64,000 nucleotides of DNA. Origin: Baylisascaris procyonis (lineage: Eukaryota; Nematoda; Chromadorea; Rhabditida; Ascarididae). Location of the stretch: the NCBI GenBank assembly GCA_037389465.1, contig JAZARR010000213.1, forward strand, positions 5,624,501-5,688,500. The letters run 5' to 3'. A program made the translations under genes and the position numbers. Positions 1-28,832 of this stretch are shown one piece after another. Numbering within the stretch: position 1 is the first letter of the stretch; each line of letters opens with the position of its first letter. Under the pieces are notes generated by a model. The model was not told the DNA's origin, made no database searches, and was given only the letters and a program-made list of their open reading frames with translations.

Positions 1-1620
1 GATTCCGTTCGATTAGCACTGAATGAAGTCTCAATCGCTTCATTCACATACTAAAGAAAGGAATGATTTCATCGGATGAAGTGAACTATTTGTTGAATTA
101 CCATAATCGAATCTTTTTACGCATTTTATCAATTAAAGAAAGAGTAACACATCTATATTTGCTACAATTGCGCTATTTTATTAACGTTAAGTGGCAATAA
201 ATTTCGGTAATAACACAATCAACGCATACGTTGCCAACATGCTTAGCGTCTTTTAAAATAAACTTTGCCCTGTGGGGCATTCATTTGTAATTATGTAGCG
301 CTTAAAAACATTACTTCGGCTAATTATTGATAATATTATTAGCTAGTAAGTCTGATACGATCCTAATATAAGGTTGGTTGAATTGACCACTAAGGAATGT
401 AACGTCCCGATATCCTTATCGGGCCACCGGTTCCTTGTCGAGCACCCCGATATAACCAAACATTTTATAAGTCGAACATGGCCCCACCAGGGACCATGAG
501 CAGCGCACCAACGGAACGACGAAACGACAAAGAAACTCCAACGAGCGGACGATTCCAGATGAATGAAGAAATACACTGCCCCAGAGTGGGCAATAACAGC
601 TCTTACACACGCTACATGTAATATCAAAGCGATACCTATAATAGCAAAACATAGTGCACTCTATTCAGTGATCACAGTCGAGTTGATCTACGATCAAAAA
701 ATCGTTACAAGGAAGAAAGCATACGAAGATGAACAGCTTTAAGTAGTCCATAAAAACATCATAAAAAATGAGTTGTACGAGTATGACCTTCAAGATTCAA
801 GCTGAATACCTGAAATTAGAGTTAATATATGAAAAAAATTTATCCAACATATTCGATGCAATGTTGACATTGACAGCCATCTCCTTGGATGTGCATCAAC
901 CCTAAACTTCCAAACAAATAGCGATAGTATTTAGTAGCTATCACTATGGAGTAAATTGGGTCTTCAAGTCGAATTTCTATACGATTCAATCAACTACGAG
1001 TGAATTCCGGTTATTCGAAGTTGACAGCGAGTTGTAGTTTTTAAGAAAATTAATCAGCTTCTGCTTTGAAAAGCTCCGATTTTTTGCTTAGAAAACTTCT
1101 TATTGGAGCCGATTTGTTGGAAACGATCGGATGAGATACTTCATGCTGGTCGCAAAAATAAATCGGATTATGATTGGAATATAGGCGTTATGATAGATGA
1201 ATAAGATAGGTTGAAATCATCTAAAATTTATCACTGCATTATTTGGCGCGTTATGGTTCCAATCGTTGATGGTTTAATAGGCGCACTGTCGGTGGTGCAA
1301 TCACCTTGTTGCAAACTCCTCTAACGTCTTCTCGTTTCTTGGCAAACACCTTATCCTCTACATAAGGCGTGATTATCTTACACACTCCATTTCATTCTCT
1401 CTTGTCTTTTCACGCATAATCAACTAGATCTGTGTCTTTCACTCACTCAGAGCACATGTTTTCAATTGTGCGCCTACTAGACGTTACGGCCAATACTGTG
1501 GAACATTTAGCAATTGATGTTGTGTCGAAACGTTCTCATAGGTAATGACCACAGTAGTTGTCGCCCTGTGATACTCGGCCCAATGTATGAACATTATCTC
1601 GCAACAGTAGAACTTCGTAG
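1..1620. other. No gene recognised; sequence upstream of the first readable VIRMA exon
   Basis: No open frame here has good splice borders or a recognisable product. The minus-strand frames at 343-652 overlap one another and resemble nothing I know. If the VIRMA reading is right, this stretch is probably intron or divergent 5' coding sequence of that gene. A plus-strand frame at about 1511-1694 is open (its last codons are basic, with FRRRQ), but its frame does not join the next exon as well as the overlapping exon 1621-1673 does. Confidence 0.4.
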
Positions 1621-15021
<13,401 letters not shown>

Positions 15022-15701
15022 GTGATTGTTCTTGCCTCGTATTATGGACGTGATAAGTGCCGGTTCAGTGAACCGTTTCGTTGTGTTGTTTTATGTTACA
15101 AAAGATGTTGTTGATGTTGAATTGTTGACGAGTATACTCTATTCGGAAATGGATTGAATATTACTGAATGAAGTGTTCCGTTTTGTTGTTTCTTATTAAG
15201 CAATAAGGTGATTTCTGTTATATCGATGAGGAATTTGTCGCATTGCTGTAAATCAGTGAAAGTCGATTGCAATTGGGATCGTTGCCAATGTCATGATTTT
15301 CGTTGTTTTTTTGATTTTTTTATTCAGAATGATTACAAATTGTTGTCATGAAATTTTTCAGTAAATATCATCTCTATATACGTTATTCATTAATTTTATA
15401 GTGTTGAATCGTTGCTGTGACGATTTCTATTATTTGCAAAATTGATGTGTATAGTATAGAATTGACTAAGTATGACAAAGTGGATCGTTAGAATTCCGCT
15501 AAGAATGCGTTGGTTATAAATATCGACCGTCATATAGATGAGGTCGTCGTCGAAAATGTGGAATATTTCAGTTGGCGGAATTTATTTACGATATGACCAT
15601 ACCCTGAATATAAGGTTGAGGCTGATAGGGCATTGTGTTTGCATGTTGTGAATTTTATTGAAGTAACTTGAAACAAGAAATAATGGTAATTTATTCGGTC
15701 G

Positions 15702-15746
15702 TAAAACACCGTTCTAGAGTGAAACTTTTGATAAAACGGTGTTTTA
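15702..15746. repeat. Perfect 12-bp inverted repeat, 21-base loop
   Basis: TAAAACACCGTT at 15702-15713 is repeated as its reverse complement, AACGGTGTTTTA, at 15735-15746. It could fold as a hairpin in RNA from either strand. It lies about 0.7 kb after the VIRMA stop codon. It may be a remnant of a small inverted-repeat element or a structured 3' RNA; nothing in the sequence decides. Confidence 0.85.
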
Positions 15747-17280
15747 GATATTCTGAAGTCAGTTCTCTAAATGGCTAGCGCGGTGATCGACCGCGTTCAA
15801 TGCAAAGGCCGACTCCCTCAGACATTTTTATGCAGAGGTTCGTATAGCTTCTGCAAAACTACTACCGTTTCAATTGTATGAAGCTGGTCTGATTGGTTTC
15901 ACGTTTATTATGATTTTGAAGCTGCTGATAGGTGATTGGGAACAACGAGAAGGGAAGCTAGGACGCAGGTTCTTATGTGCAATGCAATGAGACCGAAAGT
16001 GACACACTTTGGCGCGGTAATTATATAATTTCTAACTAAGAAAGGTGAGAGCTGTATCATCCAGGGATAGACTTTCGAATAGAAATACATTACTGGCACA
16101 GTTAGGTTCTCTAAACAACGACGTTTTCCGTTGCGGTGACAATCTGTTCCCAGGTGGAGCCTCATTTGTTGCCTTTGTTTGCCCACCGCCATACCTAGCA
16201 GGCAAATAAGCTTCATCCTCAGCGCTCGAAGCGAAGCGCAGCCAGATTTTCGTTAATTGGTGAGAACATGTCGTGAGCAGTACGTATTGTTGAAGGCTGA
16301 AGCTGCATATTGAAAATTAGGCATGGGTGACGGCTTCATTTCGCCAGCCCCCCTCCCCTTTCCCCTCATGATTTTGTAAAAGAGATTTAGCCAAGAAAGT
16401 TTTGAAGGAATGATTCGTATTCAGAAGGTGAACAATCTTTGAGAACAATAGGAGGTTTTAAAAATAAACGTATAAAAACCCTGAAAAATTATTTTGTTGT
16501 GTATTGATATTTGAAATTCTTTAAACGAAGCTTGAACTAAAATCATCAGATAGCTGATGCATCCGGCGATGTTTCGTTCAAATCAGCACGTCACCAAAGC
16601 TGGCTATTTGAGGAGAATTTGCATAAGAAATCTAAAATTAGTGAATCATGCAAAGTATGCGAAGATGTCTTTGCAGTTTTATACTTAGACTTCATAAACC
16701 TGGTTGCAAAGGTAAGTAGACGGTTGTGGCTGTATGCTTTTTGGGATTTCGGCTAAATGTAGACTAGTCGCAAACGCGACTAGATTTAACCGATGGCATG
16801 ATGGGGCGCTCTGATCCAGTCTTGGTGCTGGTGGAAGATAGAAGTGAAGGACTGTTGTCTGTCTAGGATCGGAGTCGGACTGAGCTCCGGTCCGCTACTT
16901 AATCGATAGCTGCAAATAATTCGTGACTGACAGTTTGAGTCATTGAGTAGAATAAGGCTCAATTTGAGTGGAATGAAGCAACAGTTGAGTGAAATATTGG
17001 TCGTATTTGAGTAAACAAGCTGTATGGGTAGAGTATATAGATTCAATGCCTACTATACAAGTTACAGTAAACTACGAAGTGGAAGCAGCGGAGCTGTGAG
17101 TTGAGAGGTGGATTTGTGATCGGCAAAACCCGACACCTTTCAGAGACCTCATCTGATGATGCGTTTTTATTTTCAGTTATGTGCTACGTCAATATGCTTA
17201 ATGGAAAAGCGCTTCGATGTACTGAAGAGCGTCCGAGTTTACTTTCTGAATTCAGTATTGATACTAATAGTTGCCGTTTA

Positions 17281-17305
17281 TTTTTTAGCTGGTGGCAGTG
17301 ATTGG
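17281..17305 (+). promoter_or_regulatory. Probable trans-splice acceptor upstream of the NCBP2 start codon
   Basis: A pyrimidine run ending in TTTTTTTAG at 17288 lies 17 bases before the ATG at 17306. In nematodes this is the usual layout of a spliced-leader acceptor just before the start codon. It could equally be the acceptor of an ordinary intron in the 5' UTR. No spliced-leader RNA gene was recognised in the window. Confidence 0.4.
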
Positions 17306-20300
17306 ATGTACGCGTTGGTGGCTGATCTCAAAGGTAGAGACGCGTTGAGGCATAGCGACTACCGCGATCAACGCTTCAAGGTGATCGTCTTTATTTCACT
17401 TTTCGCGTTTTAAAAACAACTGACATTTAAATCAGAGTGTCGCCTCTAAAGGCATCTGTTGAAACGTTAGATGAGTTAATTAATCATTGGCAAACAAATC
17501 GAAGAGGCCTATTTTTAATTGCATTTCAATCGAACGAATTGTTTGAAGCTTCAATGGTCCTAAGGGGAGACAAAAGGAGAGTTTTTGTTCGTGACATTGT
17601 ATCAGTTGTTTCTTATCACATGATACTTCATTTAAACCTCATCGAGCCGATTTTAAATCATCTATAAATTTTCATCGAACAGAGAAAGAATAAACGGGAA
17701 GTCGTTTAAAGCTTTTGGAGCCGAAGTCATCTTTGGTCGGTTTTGCGAAACGCATCTAAATATCGCTTAATTTAAATGATTGCTAATGTAAAATTGTACG
17801 GTTTCATGATTTCAGGGCACTTCCCGTGAACAGAGTCGACTTCTTGCAGTCTCTTCAACGCTCTATGTGGGGAATCTCTCGTATTTCACCACTGAGGAGC
17901 AGGTCTTTCTTCAGTCTTATTTTCTATTTAATTACAAATAGTTTGATTCGAATTCGGCAGTGATGAATCGAGATTAGTTGTGGCATAATTTAACACAGTT
18001 ATAGATCATATTGTATTTTTATTTACCTCTTCCTATACGAAGATGAAGCTTGCATTGTTGTCGCATTGACAGGATGCATCTTTGTTTAGTGCGATGGCAT
18101 ACTTGTTTTTCCTTTTCATTTTTATTATTGATATTGTTCGTTTATCGAATTAGATTTATTAGTGGAATTATTATTATTTCTAATTGAATAATATACATGA
18201 AAGAATACTTACAAGTTAGCCTATAAGTTTTAATTGAGTTGTGCTGGATTTATGCTATGAAACGTTAATGGAATAATCTTTTTCCTCACCGACTCATCTT
18301 CTCAGCTCCATGGAGTCATTTTTTTGTAGATACAGGTTGTTCGTTTCAGTTGCAGTCGTTATTCATTAATCTGAATCTGAATCCTTAAGAAGCATAATTT
18401 ATCCCTGAAGGGTTAATGGGCATATTTCTTTGGATGAATGGACTTTTAACTGTGTTGTTGTAATGATTTATTTGAGGTGTACGAATTATTCAGCCGTGCT
18501 GGCAGGATTCGTCGTATTATAATGGGTATTGATCGTTTCAAGAAGACACCATGTGGATTCTGTTTTGTTGAGTTAGTACCATTCCCTCATAATTTTTAAC
18601 TGTTATATGAAGTGTTGTGTTTTTATTTTGTCTTTTGAGGGAATTCTGTGTGCACTCGTGCAGAATCATTGATGAGGTGCTCGTTACACATTTAATTAGG
18701 CTGCATCTGAAATTGCCGATTAATTGCTAACGCTAACAACTCCTACATGTAATCATGAGTAGTTGTGTTGTATTTTTGAAGGCTTGAAATTTGAAATCAG
18801 ATGTTGTTTTATTGGTTGTCTTTCATTTCGAACCGTCTTCAGAACAAGTCATTGCAAAATATAATTGCCTCGCAATGAGGGTTATATGTAAGCGACAACT
18901 CATACTATGGAGGTTGTCAACACTTTTTTGGATTAGGTTGTGAACTGATTAAGCCTTACCAATTGATGTGACAGTCAGATGCCCATTTTACGTATACAGG
19001 ATGCATGCATATTGCATTTTTAGATTAAAAGTTCGTGGAAAGCCACTAATAGAACAGTTTGGCTAGGGTTATGTGTTGTGACCTATAATTTTACTCCCAT
19101 TATGCCATCTCTTTGTAAATTTTAGGCAAATTTTGGGCTTTTGTGATGCATTTTCTATTATTGATTAATTGTTCTGCCATCGTAGAACAGTCAGCGTGGA
19201 TGTAATCGCCCTAGTTCTTTGAAAGTAATTAACGATATACCCTGATGATTGCTTCATCGAGGGCTTGAAGAATGCATTGTGAATGACTATAGCAATACTA
19301 ATAATAATATTAACAGTGATAACGCGTTAGCGGTAATAGTAATAATAACAATGACAATAGTAAAAGTATTTAAAGGTATTATTATCGTGAGGATGCAGAA
19401 GATGCAATGCGTTGCATTAATGCCACACGACTTGACGATCGCATCATTCGCACCGATTGGGATGTGGGATTCGTCGAAGGTCGTCAATATGGACGTGGAA
19501 GACATGGAGGACAGGTATGATACGCATTTCGGTGCTCTTAGTTATTCGTTTTTTTTTTTATACGTCTTTATCGGTTTGCTCTTAGTTTACTGATGATTTC
19601 GTAAGTGCGGCTATAAGAACTAAGATTCTGTTCAGAGCAGAGATATTTTCCAGTGTAGACAATAGAAGGCATCTTCCGTTTAATTGTTTATATTGCTCAT
19701 AGTTCGAAATAATTCATTGTAGGTTTTCCTTTTTTCCTACCCTCCTGTAGTGGTTACTCAGAGGGATTTGGCTTTTTAATGCGAATCGTGAAGACTGCAA
19801 TGAGACTGCAATGCACTATTTGTTCTCCCGATCTGAAAACTGCAATGACAGATGCACGACAAGAAAAAGCATGTATGATCCTTCTCAATCCCTCTCCTTA
19901 TAGAAAAAATGGTTCTGGTAACGTGCCAAGAATTTTCCTTTTCTTTCTGGTATTGGCTGCATCAGGTTTGCTCTGAAACACTCATGAATATACTGAACGT
20001 TTGATGAAGTTTTTCGTTTCATTTGTATATCGCAATTCATAGAATTTTCCTATATATTTGCAGGTGCGCGACGAATATAGAAAGGATTATGATCCGGGCA
20101 GAGGCGGATGGGGCAAAATGGTGCCGCCGAAAAGTAATTTTTTTTCAGCTTTCTGTCTTCATGGATGCATTTTTTTTTAATTTAGAAACCTCAAGGTGTT
20201 TTTATCTAAAAATTGAAGATTAGAAAAGTATATAGTAGCCGTTCCTCTTATTTCGCTAGCAGATGTAGTGTTTATCTGAATGCATTTGAACTGGTGAGTT

Positions 20301-20578
20301 ATTAAATTAGATTTGGTATCAGCCGTTCTTAATGGTGATTGTTGGTTTGAAAAAAAGGAGACCAGGATTCACCTGAGCTTATTTTCTTTTTTTGCTTCTA
20401 TATTGCTTGTTCTTATTGTGTAGATTTTTTATTATCTCATTTATTTTAGAGAATCCATAGAAGTATGTTAAGTTTTGTGTATTTTGATAGCTGAAATGGT
20501 TTGCGGTGCTATTTGAAAACGTACAATTGTAACAATTACTGCAAGTTTAACATATTTGTTTATTTTGCAGTGGACTAA
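17306..20578 (+). CDS. NCBP2: Nuclear cap-binding protein subunit 2 (CBP20), complete, six exons
   Basis: Small subunit of the nuclear cap-binding complex; it binds the m7G cap of RNA polymerase II transcripts and, with NCBP1, promotes splicing, export and 3' processing. Exons: 17306-17380, 17816-17902, 18477-18571, 19376-19514, 20064-20133, 20571-20578; all junctions are in phase and the total is 474 bases, 157 residues (human 156). RNP2 is LYVGNLSYF (residues 41-49) and RNP1 is GFCFVEYY (81-88). Cap-stacking Tyr19 (SDYRDQRF) and Tyr42 match human Tyr20 and Tyr43; RTDWD at 111-115 keeps the cap-contacting Arg and Asp residues. The C-terminal half has [20 protein letters not shown] and [12 protein letters not shown]. 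The tail VPPKMD differs from the human AQNQ. The last exon holds only eight coding bases. Odd splice sites: exon 4 follows TTTAAAG and exon 3 follows TTTGAG rather than TTTTCAG. Reading through exon 5 without splicing would give another tail. Confidence 0.96.
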
Positions 20579-20880
20579 GAACGGCATCGGGCAGTTCACT
20601 GGATTCGTGCTGGAGGAGAGAGGAGGTGGTTGTGTACCGGTTATCGGGTTGCTATTATTAGTTGTAAGAAGTGATCGTCGTTGGATCCTTGCTCGACATT
20701 TATGTGCTGTGGACGGCGAGTGGTTTCTGTTTTTTTGGAGTTGTTTGAATTGGTGCTCTTTTCGATTTAGTTTCCTATCTTTATTGCAGCCATTAAGTAA
20801 TTAACGAGCTCTTTTTTGGAAACTCTTCGAGGAGAATGAAGTGAACATTAGAAAGGAACGGAGCAGTTGCGTTGAATAGG

Positions 20881-20886
20881 AATAAA
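20881..20886 (+). terminator. Candidate AATAAA polyadenylation signal of NCBP2
   Basis: AATAAA occurs about 300 bases after the NCBP2 stop codon. It is the first canonical signal noticed downstream, so it is a reasonable end for the transcript, but a six-base match in AT-rich DNA is weak evidence. Confidence 0.4.
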
Positions 20887-21013
20887 CAGTAAAGTGGAAA
20901 AACGGAATTAGATCGGAACAAACAACGTCACACTTCGCCACTCTCTTTTCGTCATCTGTATTTGCTAACCTTTGAAAGTGATTCATCGCAAATCTTTAAG
21001 CTTCTTGTTTCAA

Positions 21014-21142
21014 ATGGGAACTAGGTGGCTGATTTCAATTATTTTCGATCTATCATCCCCTCCACCATCGAAAAACTACGAATTTCGCCGAATTGGAGCC
21101 AGGTTCCGCTCAATTTTTAATACTCCAGAGCATTACGATTGA
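21014..21142 (+). CDS. Possible short exon or small ORF of unknown function
   Basis: An open frame of 42 codons reads LSSPPPSKNYEFRRIGARF near its middle and ends FNTPEHYD before TGA. Its composition (Pro, Arg, Tyr, few runs) is more protein-like than nearby frames and the stretch is locally G+C-richer. There is no clear acceptor before it, and it does not join NCBP2. It could be the end of an unrecognised gene or chance. Confidence 0.2.
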   Translation: MGTRWLISIIFDLSSPPPSKNYEFRRIGARFRSIFNTPEHYD

Positions 21143-25508
<4,366 letters not shown>

Positions 25509-26309
25509 CCTGGATAAGGCACTCTGCGACTGTGTAAGATGCTTTCTCATTGATAAATTCGCCGTATCGGTCAGCTATCAAAAACTTTCAATTTGAATAT
25601 GCAAAATATGCAAATTTAACTGCCCTAAACAACTCGTAGATTGACATTATACTGCTAAAGCTGTTTTTACGCTCATCAAATAACCCCAATGAAAAGTACG
25701 AAAAGGCAGCCTTAGGCGTAAGACGTCGCTTCTTATCTATAGCGCAAATACTGCTACCTTGCATCTTTTTCAATGAAAGATTATTATAATTTTCAATGTT
25801 CTACCTGAAGACATGAATGCATGGAACATGCTTTATAATATTGCCCTTTTAATGGCCTTAGATTACGGAAAAGTTGGAGGACCCCCAAAATTTTTATCTT
25901 TTTTTCAGTGCAATCGCATTTTCTTTTTCTTTGCCTCCCTTCCTCTCTTTCTCTCTCTTTCCTTCTCGAATCGTCGAATAAACGAAAAGCTGCGTGGGAG
26001 AGGCATGCTTTCACGTTCAGCATTTAGCATTGAACACATTCAGCAGCATTTCATTGCATATAGGAACGCCTGTTCCCAAGCAAATGCGTCACAGCGATAG
26101 TGCTTAACAATTGGCACTTCTCCAGTTCTGTGACGTATTCCTTTCACACTCTCATAAACATCCTTCTGGATGCAATTTCTCCAACAGATCCAGAACTCAA
26201 TCGTGTCTATATTCCTGCTTCAGGGAAACCGTGATGATAGAAATGGTTTGCCTAGAGAAGGCTATATAGGCACAACCTCCGTTGAAAGTATTGTTCCCAT
26301 TTTTAATAG

Positions 26310-26366
26310 TTGTAAACCTCACCATCCTATTTGCTATTACGGTGGACTCTGTTCTCGTTATACAGT
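26310..26366 (+). CDS. Possible orphan exon with EGF-like cysteine spacing
   Basis: After TTTTTAATAG the frame reads CKPHHPICYYGGLCSRYT and is followed by a possible GTTTGA donor. The C-x6-C-x4-C spacing with a Gly-Gly before the third Cys resembles the first half of an EGF domain. Nothing else of such a domain is found next to it, and three cysteines can occur by chance. A second fragment of similar kind is at 31641-31695. Function not assigned. Confidence 0.18.
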
Positions 26367-28246
26367 TTGAGGGAAATTCAGAACTACTTCGCCCTATTTC
26401 TCTACAGTATAAAAAGACGATGCCTATCCATCATATAGAAAGCAACGAACGATGCTAAGCTATAAGCAGTGTGAACAATAAAATGTCCTCAATAATTCAG
26501 AAATACAAAATGGTAAGGCGGCACGTCATGTTGGTTGACTAATCTCATGCATTTGCTTACTCGCAAACCACATTTACCACTGCATCAACGTCGTACATAG
26601 AAAATGTTTCGAAAGGACGAAAAAAAAGCTCACAGAGCCACTTTGCAATCCTTCTATTTGATTTTTAACATTGTTTTTACAAGACCAAAACATGATAGCG
26701 TCGCGTCTATGCGTTTATATGTGTGTGCGTATTACTCAGTATGTATTGCCGGCAATCTGATCTCCCCAGCCACAAAAACTACGGCCATGAAATTTGGAAG
26801 TTACGATCTAAACGTTGGATGACCTCGCAACTTTTTCCTGGCAGGTCATCTTCCGCAAATAATCGCCATTTAAAGGTAGCTTAAATAATTAGGTTAAAAT
26901 TGATGCACTCAAAAATATTTGGCTGAAGAAACTTTAATGTGAAAGTTTTACAGCTGAACGGGCAAGCTGTCAACAGCATGAGGCGATATTTCATCGACTT
27001 TTGAGTATTAGTGCAACCGGTTGACTTTATGAGTGAAATCGTGACAAGTTAAGAAATATATAGGTGGTGTTATATGTGCATTTTGCGAGTCTGTTAGTAA
27101 CATCGAGAGGATATGCAAATATTCAGAAGGAATCACCTAACAGTTCTATACAAGTTCTCAGAATGGCCGACAAAATGCCTATCAATTCATCTTCCTGCAG
27201 AACCGACCGCTTAAACATCCATAATTTTCTGATTCTCACCTTATCTATAAAAAATGGACGCATGCAAACGTGCAGACCGCTTAAAAATGCAAGCTTTTAT
27301 AATTCATAATTGGGTACTGCTAATCACATTCAGCACTGTAGATCATGCCCAATATACCAGATTACTTACTGAAGCTTTTGTGATTTGCATGTTGAAACCA
27401 CCGAATGAATAGGTAGAGAAAAACACAATACTTATGCGCATACGCATCGGCATTAGCGATGATAAAAAGCGCGTATTGTATCAGTCTGACTGATGTGCAT
27501 TCCTAATGATTTCTGATTTGTTGCATACTTCCGCCGGTACGCTTTACGGGCCATACTTCGACCAACATTTTTTGCATCGCTGTAAAGTTCTTTGCATCTG
27601 ATGCGTTGCATTGCACAAGTGCAACAATACGACGAATAGTCGCTATGAAGATGTAAAATTCAATGATGAAACGATTACATTGAAACAATGCTATTCTTTC
27701 ATTGTAAAATATGTCACTCAAAAGATGCGTACAGAAATGACTGTTTAATGGCCAAAAAGCCCGAAAGAAAAGAACAGTTAACGTATTGCATCACAAAATG
27801 TTCCGCTTATGTTTTTCATCAATTGCGTTGAATTTTTTAGGATGCAGTTGGTTAATGGGTGTTAAAATTTGTTTATGATTATTAAAGGAGACGCTCATTT
27901 GCGGGAATAATTGAAAGATTGTCGATGTTACCTTATGGGAATTATTACCCAATAATCTGACGAAAGTGGATGGTGTTGGCTATACCATAGAGATCGGTAA
28001 ACTAGACACTATATAACGGTACCATTCAGTGCAACGTCTCAATACATGTGCATACAAATTTATTTCTAGTGTATATTCAGGTGGGGAATATACAATAAAA
28101 GAACGTCAATAATAGGAAATGTATTTGCACAGGCACTGATTCCGCATATATGCATGCACCCACTTCGATGCATCGACGCAAATGTGAGCGTTAATGTAAA
28201 CGGTTTCACCGATATAGTACTTAAAGTGGGTAACGGGAATTGTGTA

Positions 28247-28280
28247 CTATGTCTAAAATCTTAGCAAATATTAGACATAG
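28247..28280. repeat. 10-bp inverted repeat, 14-base loop
   Basis: CTATGTCTAA at 28247-28256 and its reverse complement TTAGACATAG at 28271-28280 could form a small hairpin. It lies 57 bases before a longer perfect hairpin. Confidence 0.8.
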
Positions 28281-28337
28281 AAAGAGATATATTATTGTAG
28301 CACATGCTGTGTTATCTGTCATATAATACACCGTCGA

Positions 28338-28374
28338 TAGCAAAGAATGCACCACAGTAATGCATTCTTTGCTA
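28338..28374. repeat. Perfect 14-bp hairpin, 9-base loop
   Basis: TAGCAAAGAATGCA at 28338-28351 and TGCATTCTTTGCTA at 28361-28374 are exact reverse complements with a nine-base loop. No T-run follows, and the stem is shorter than a typical animal microRNA precursor. The flanks add little pairing (28337 and 28375 are both A). It may be a foldback element remnant. Confidence 0.9.
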
Positions 28375-28745
28375 AGCATAGCGTTCCTAATGAATCCAGA
28401 TCAATATAATAACAATAATTTTCGCAACATTGTCAGCTTAGTGCAAACAATAATTCTTAGCGATCGTTGTAAGATAAAAACTATGATTTGCCTTTTGTAG
28501 CGCTACATGTACTAAATTAATTGTGTATTTTGCCCGCTTTGGTGTACCGTACTGTATTAGCAGAGAAAAACTAATATGCAGACACAAAGCAATCGACCCA
28601 ATCGAACTACGTGTTAAAGTGTTGTCATTGCGCATGTTTGCTTACCTGTGACAAACCTTTTAAGTTATACCTTAATATGCGGCTACTTTGTAAATTACTG
28701 CGCTGTGTATGAAAGGTGTTTTACCTATGTTTTCCACCTGTGCAG

Positions 28746-28832
28746 CCTGTATACCTCATTGCAACCGAAGGTTATCCCATTCCTCTCCTATATCACCGAT
28801 CGCACATTGTTCGTCTTGTTTCTTATTATAAG
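28746..28832 (+). CDS. Possible internal exon of unknown gene
   Basis: A 29-codon phase-0 segment reads PVYLIATEGYPIPLLYHRSH and ends VSYYK. It follows a pyrimidine-rich acceptor (TTTTCCACCTGTGCAG) and precedes an AAG|GTGCGC donor. The splice signals are good, but no partner exon or family was recognised. Confidence 0.22.

Larger units (their letters stand above)
15022..17305. other. Intergenic region between VIRMA and NCBP2
   Basis: No convincing gene. It contains the inverted repeat at 15702-15746. A 102-codon minus-strand frame (16216-15908) and an 86-codon minus-strand frame (17046-16786) lie in a locally G+C-richer stretch (15.78-17.1 kb), but I recognise neither product and see no good splice borders. 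The NCBP2 promoter should lie in the last few hundred bases; no TATA-type element stands out. Confidence 0.4.

Noticed and set aside
17437..17667. A 76-codon frame in NCBP2 intron 1
   Set aside because: The flanking exons join in phase without it, and CBP20 has no insertion at that point.
20571..20804. Long hydrophobic C-terminal extension of NCBP2
   Set aside because: It needs a different splice phase; the in-phase splice stops after two codons and gives the normal family length.
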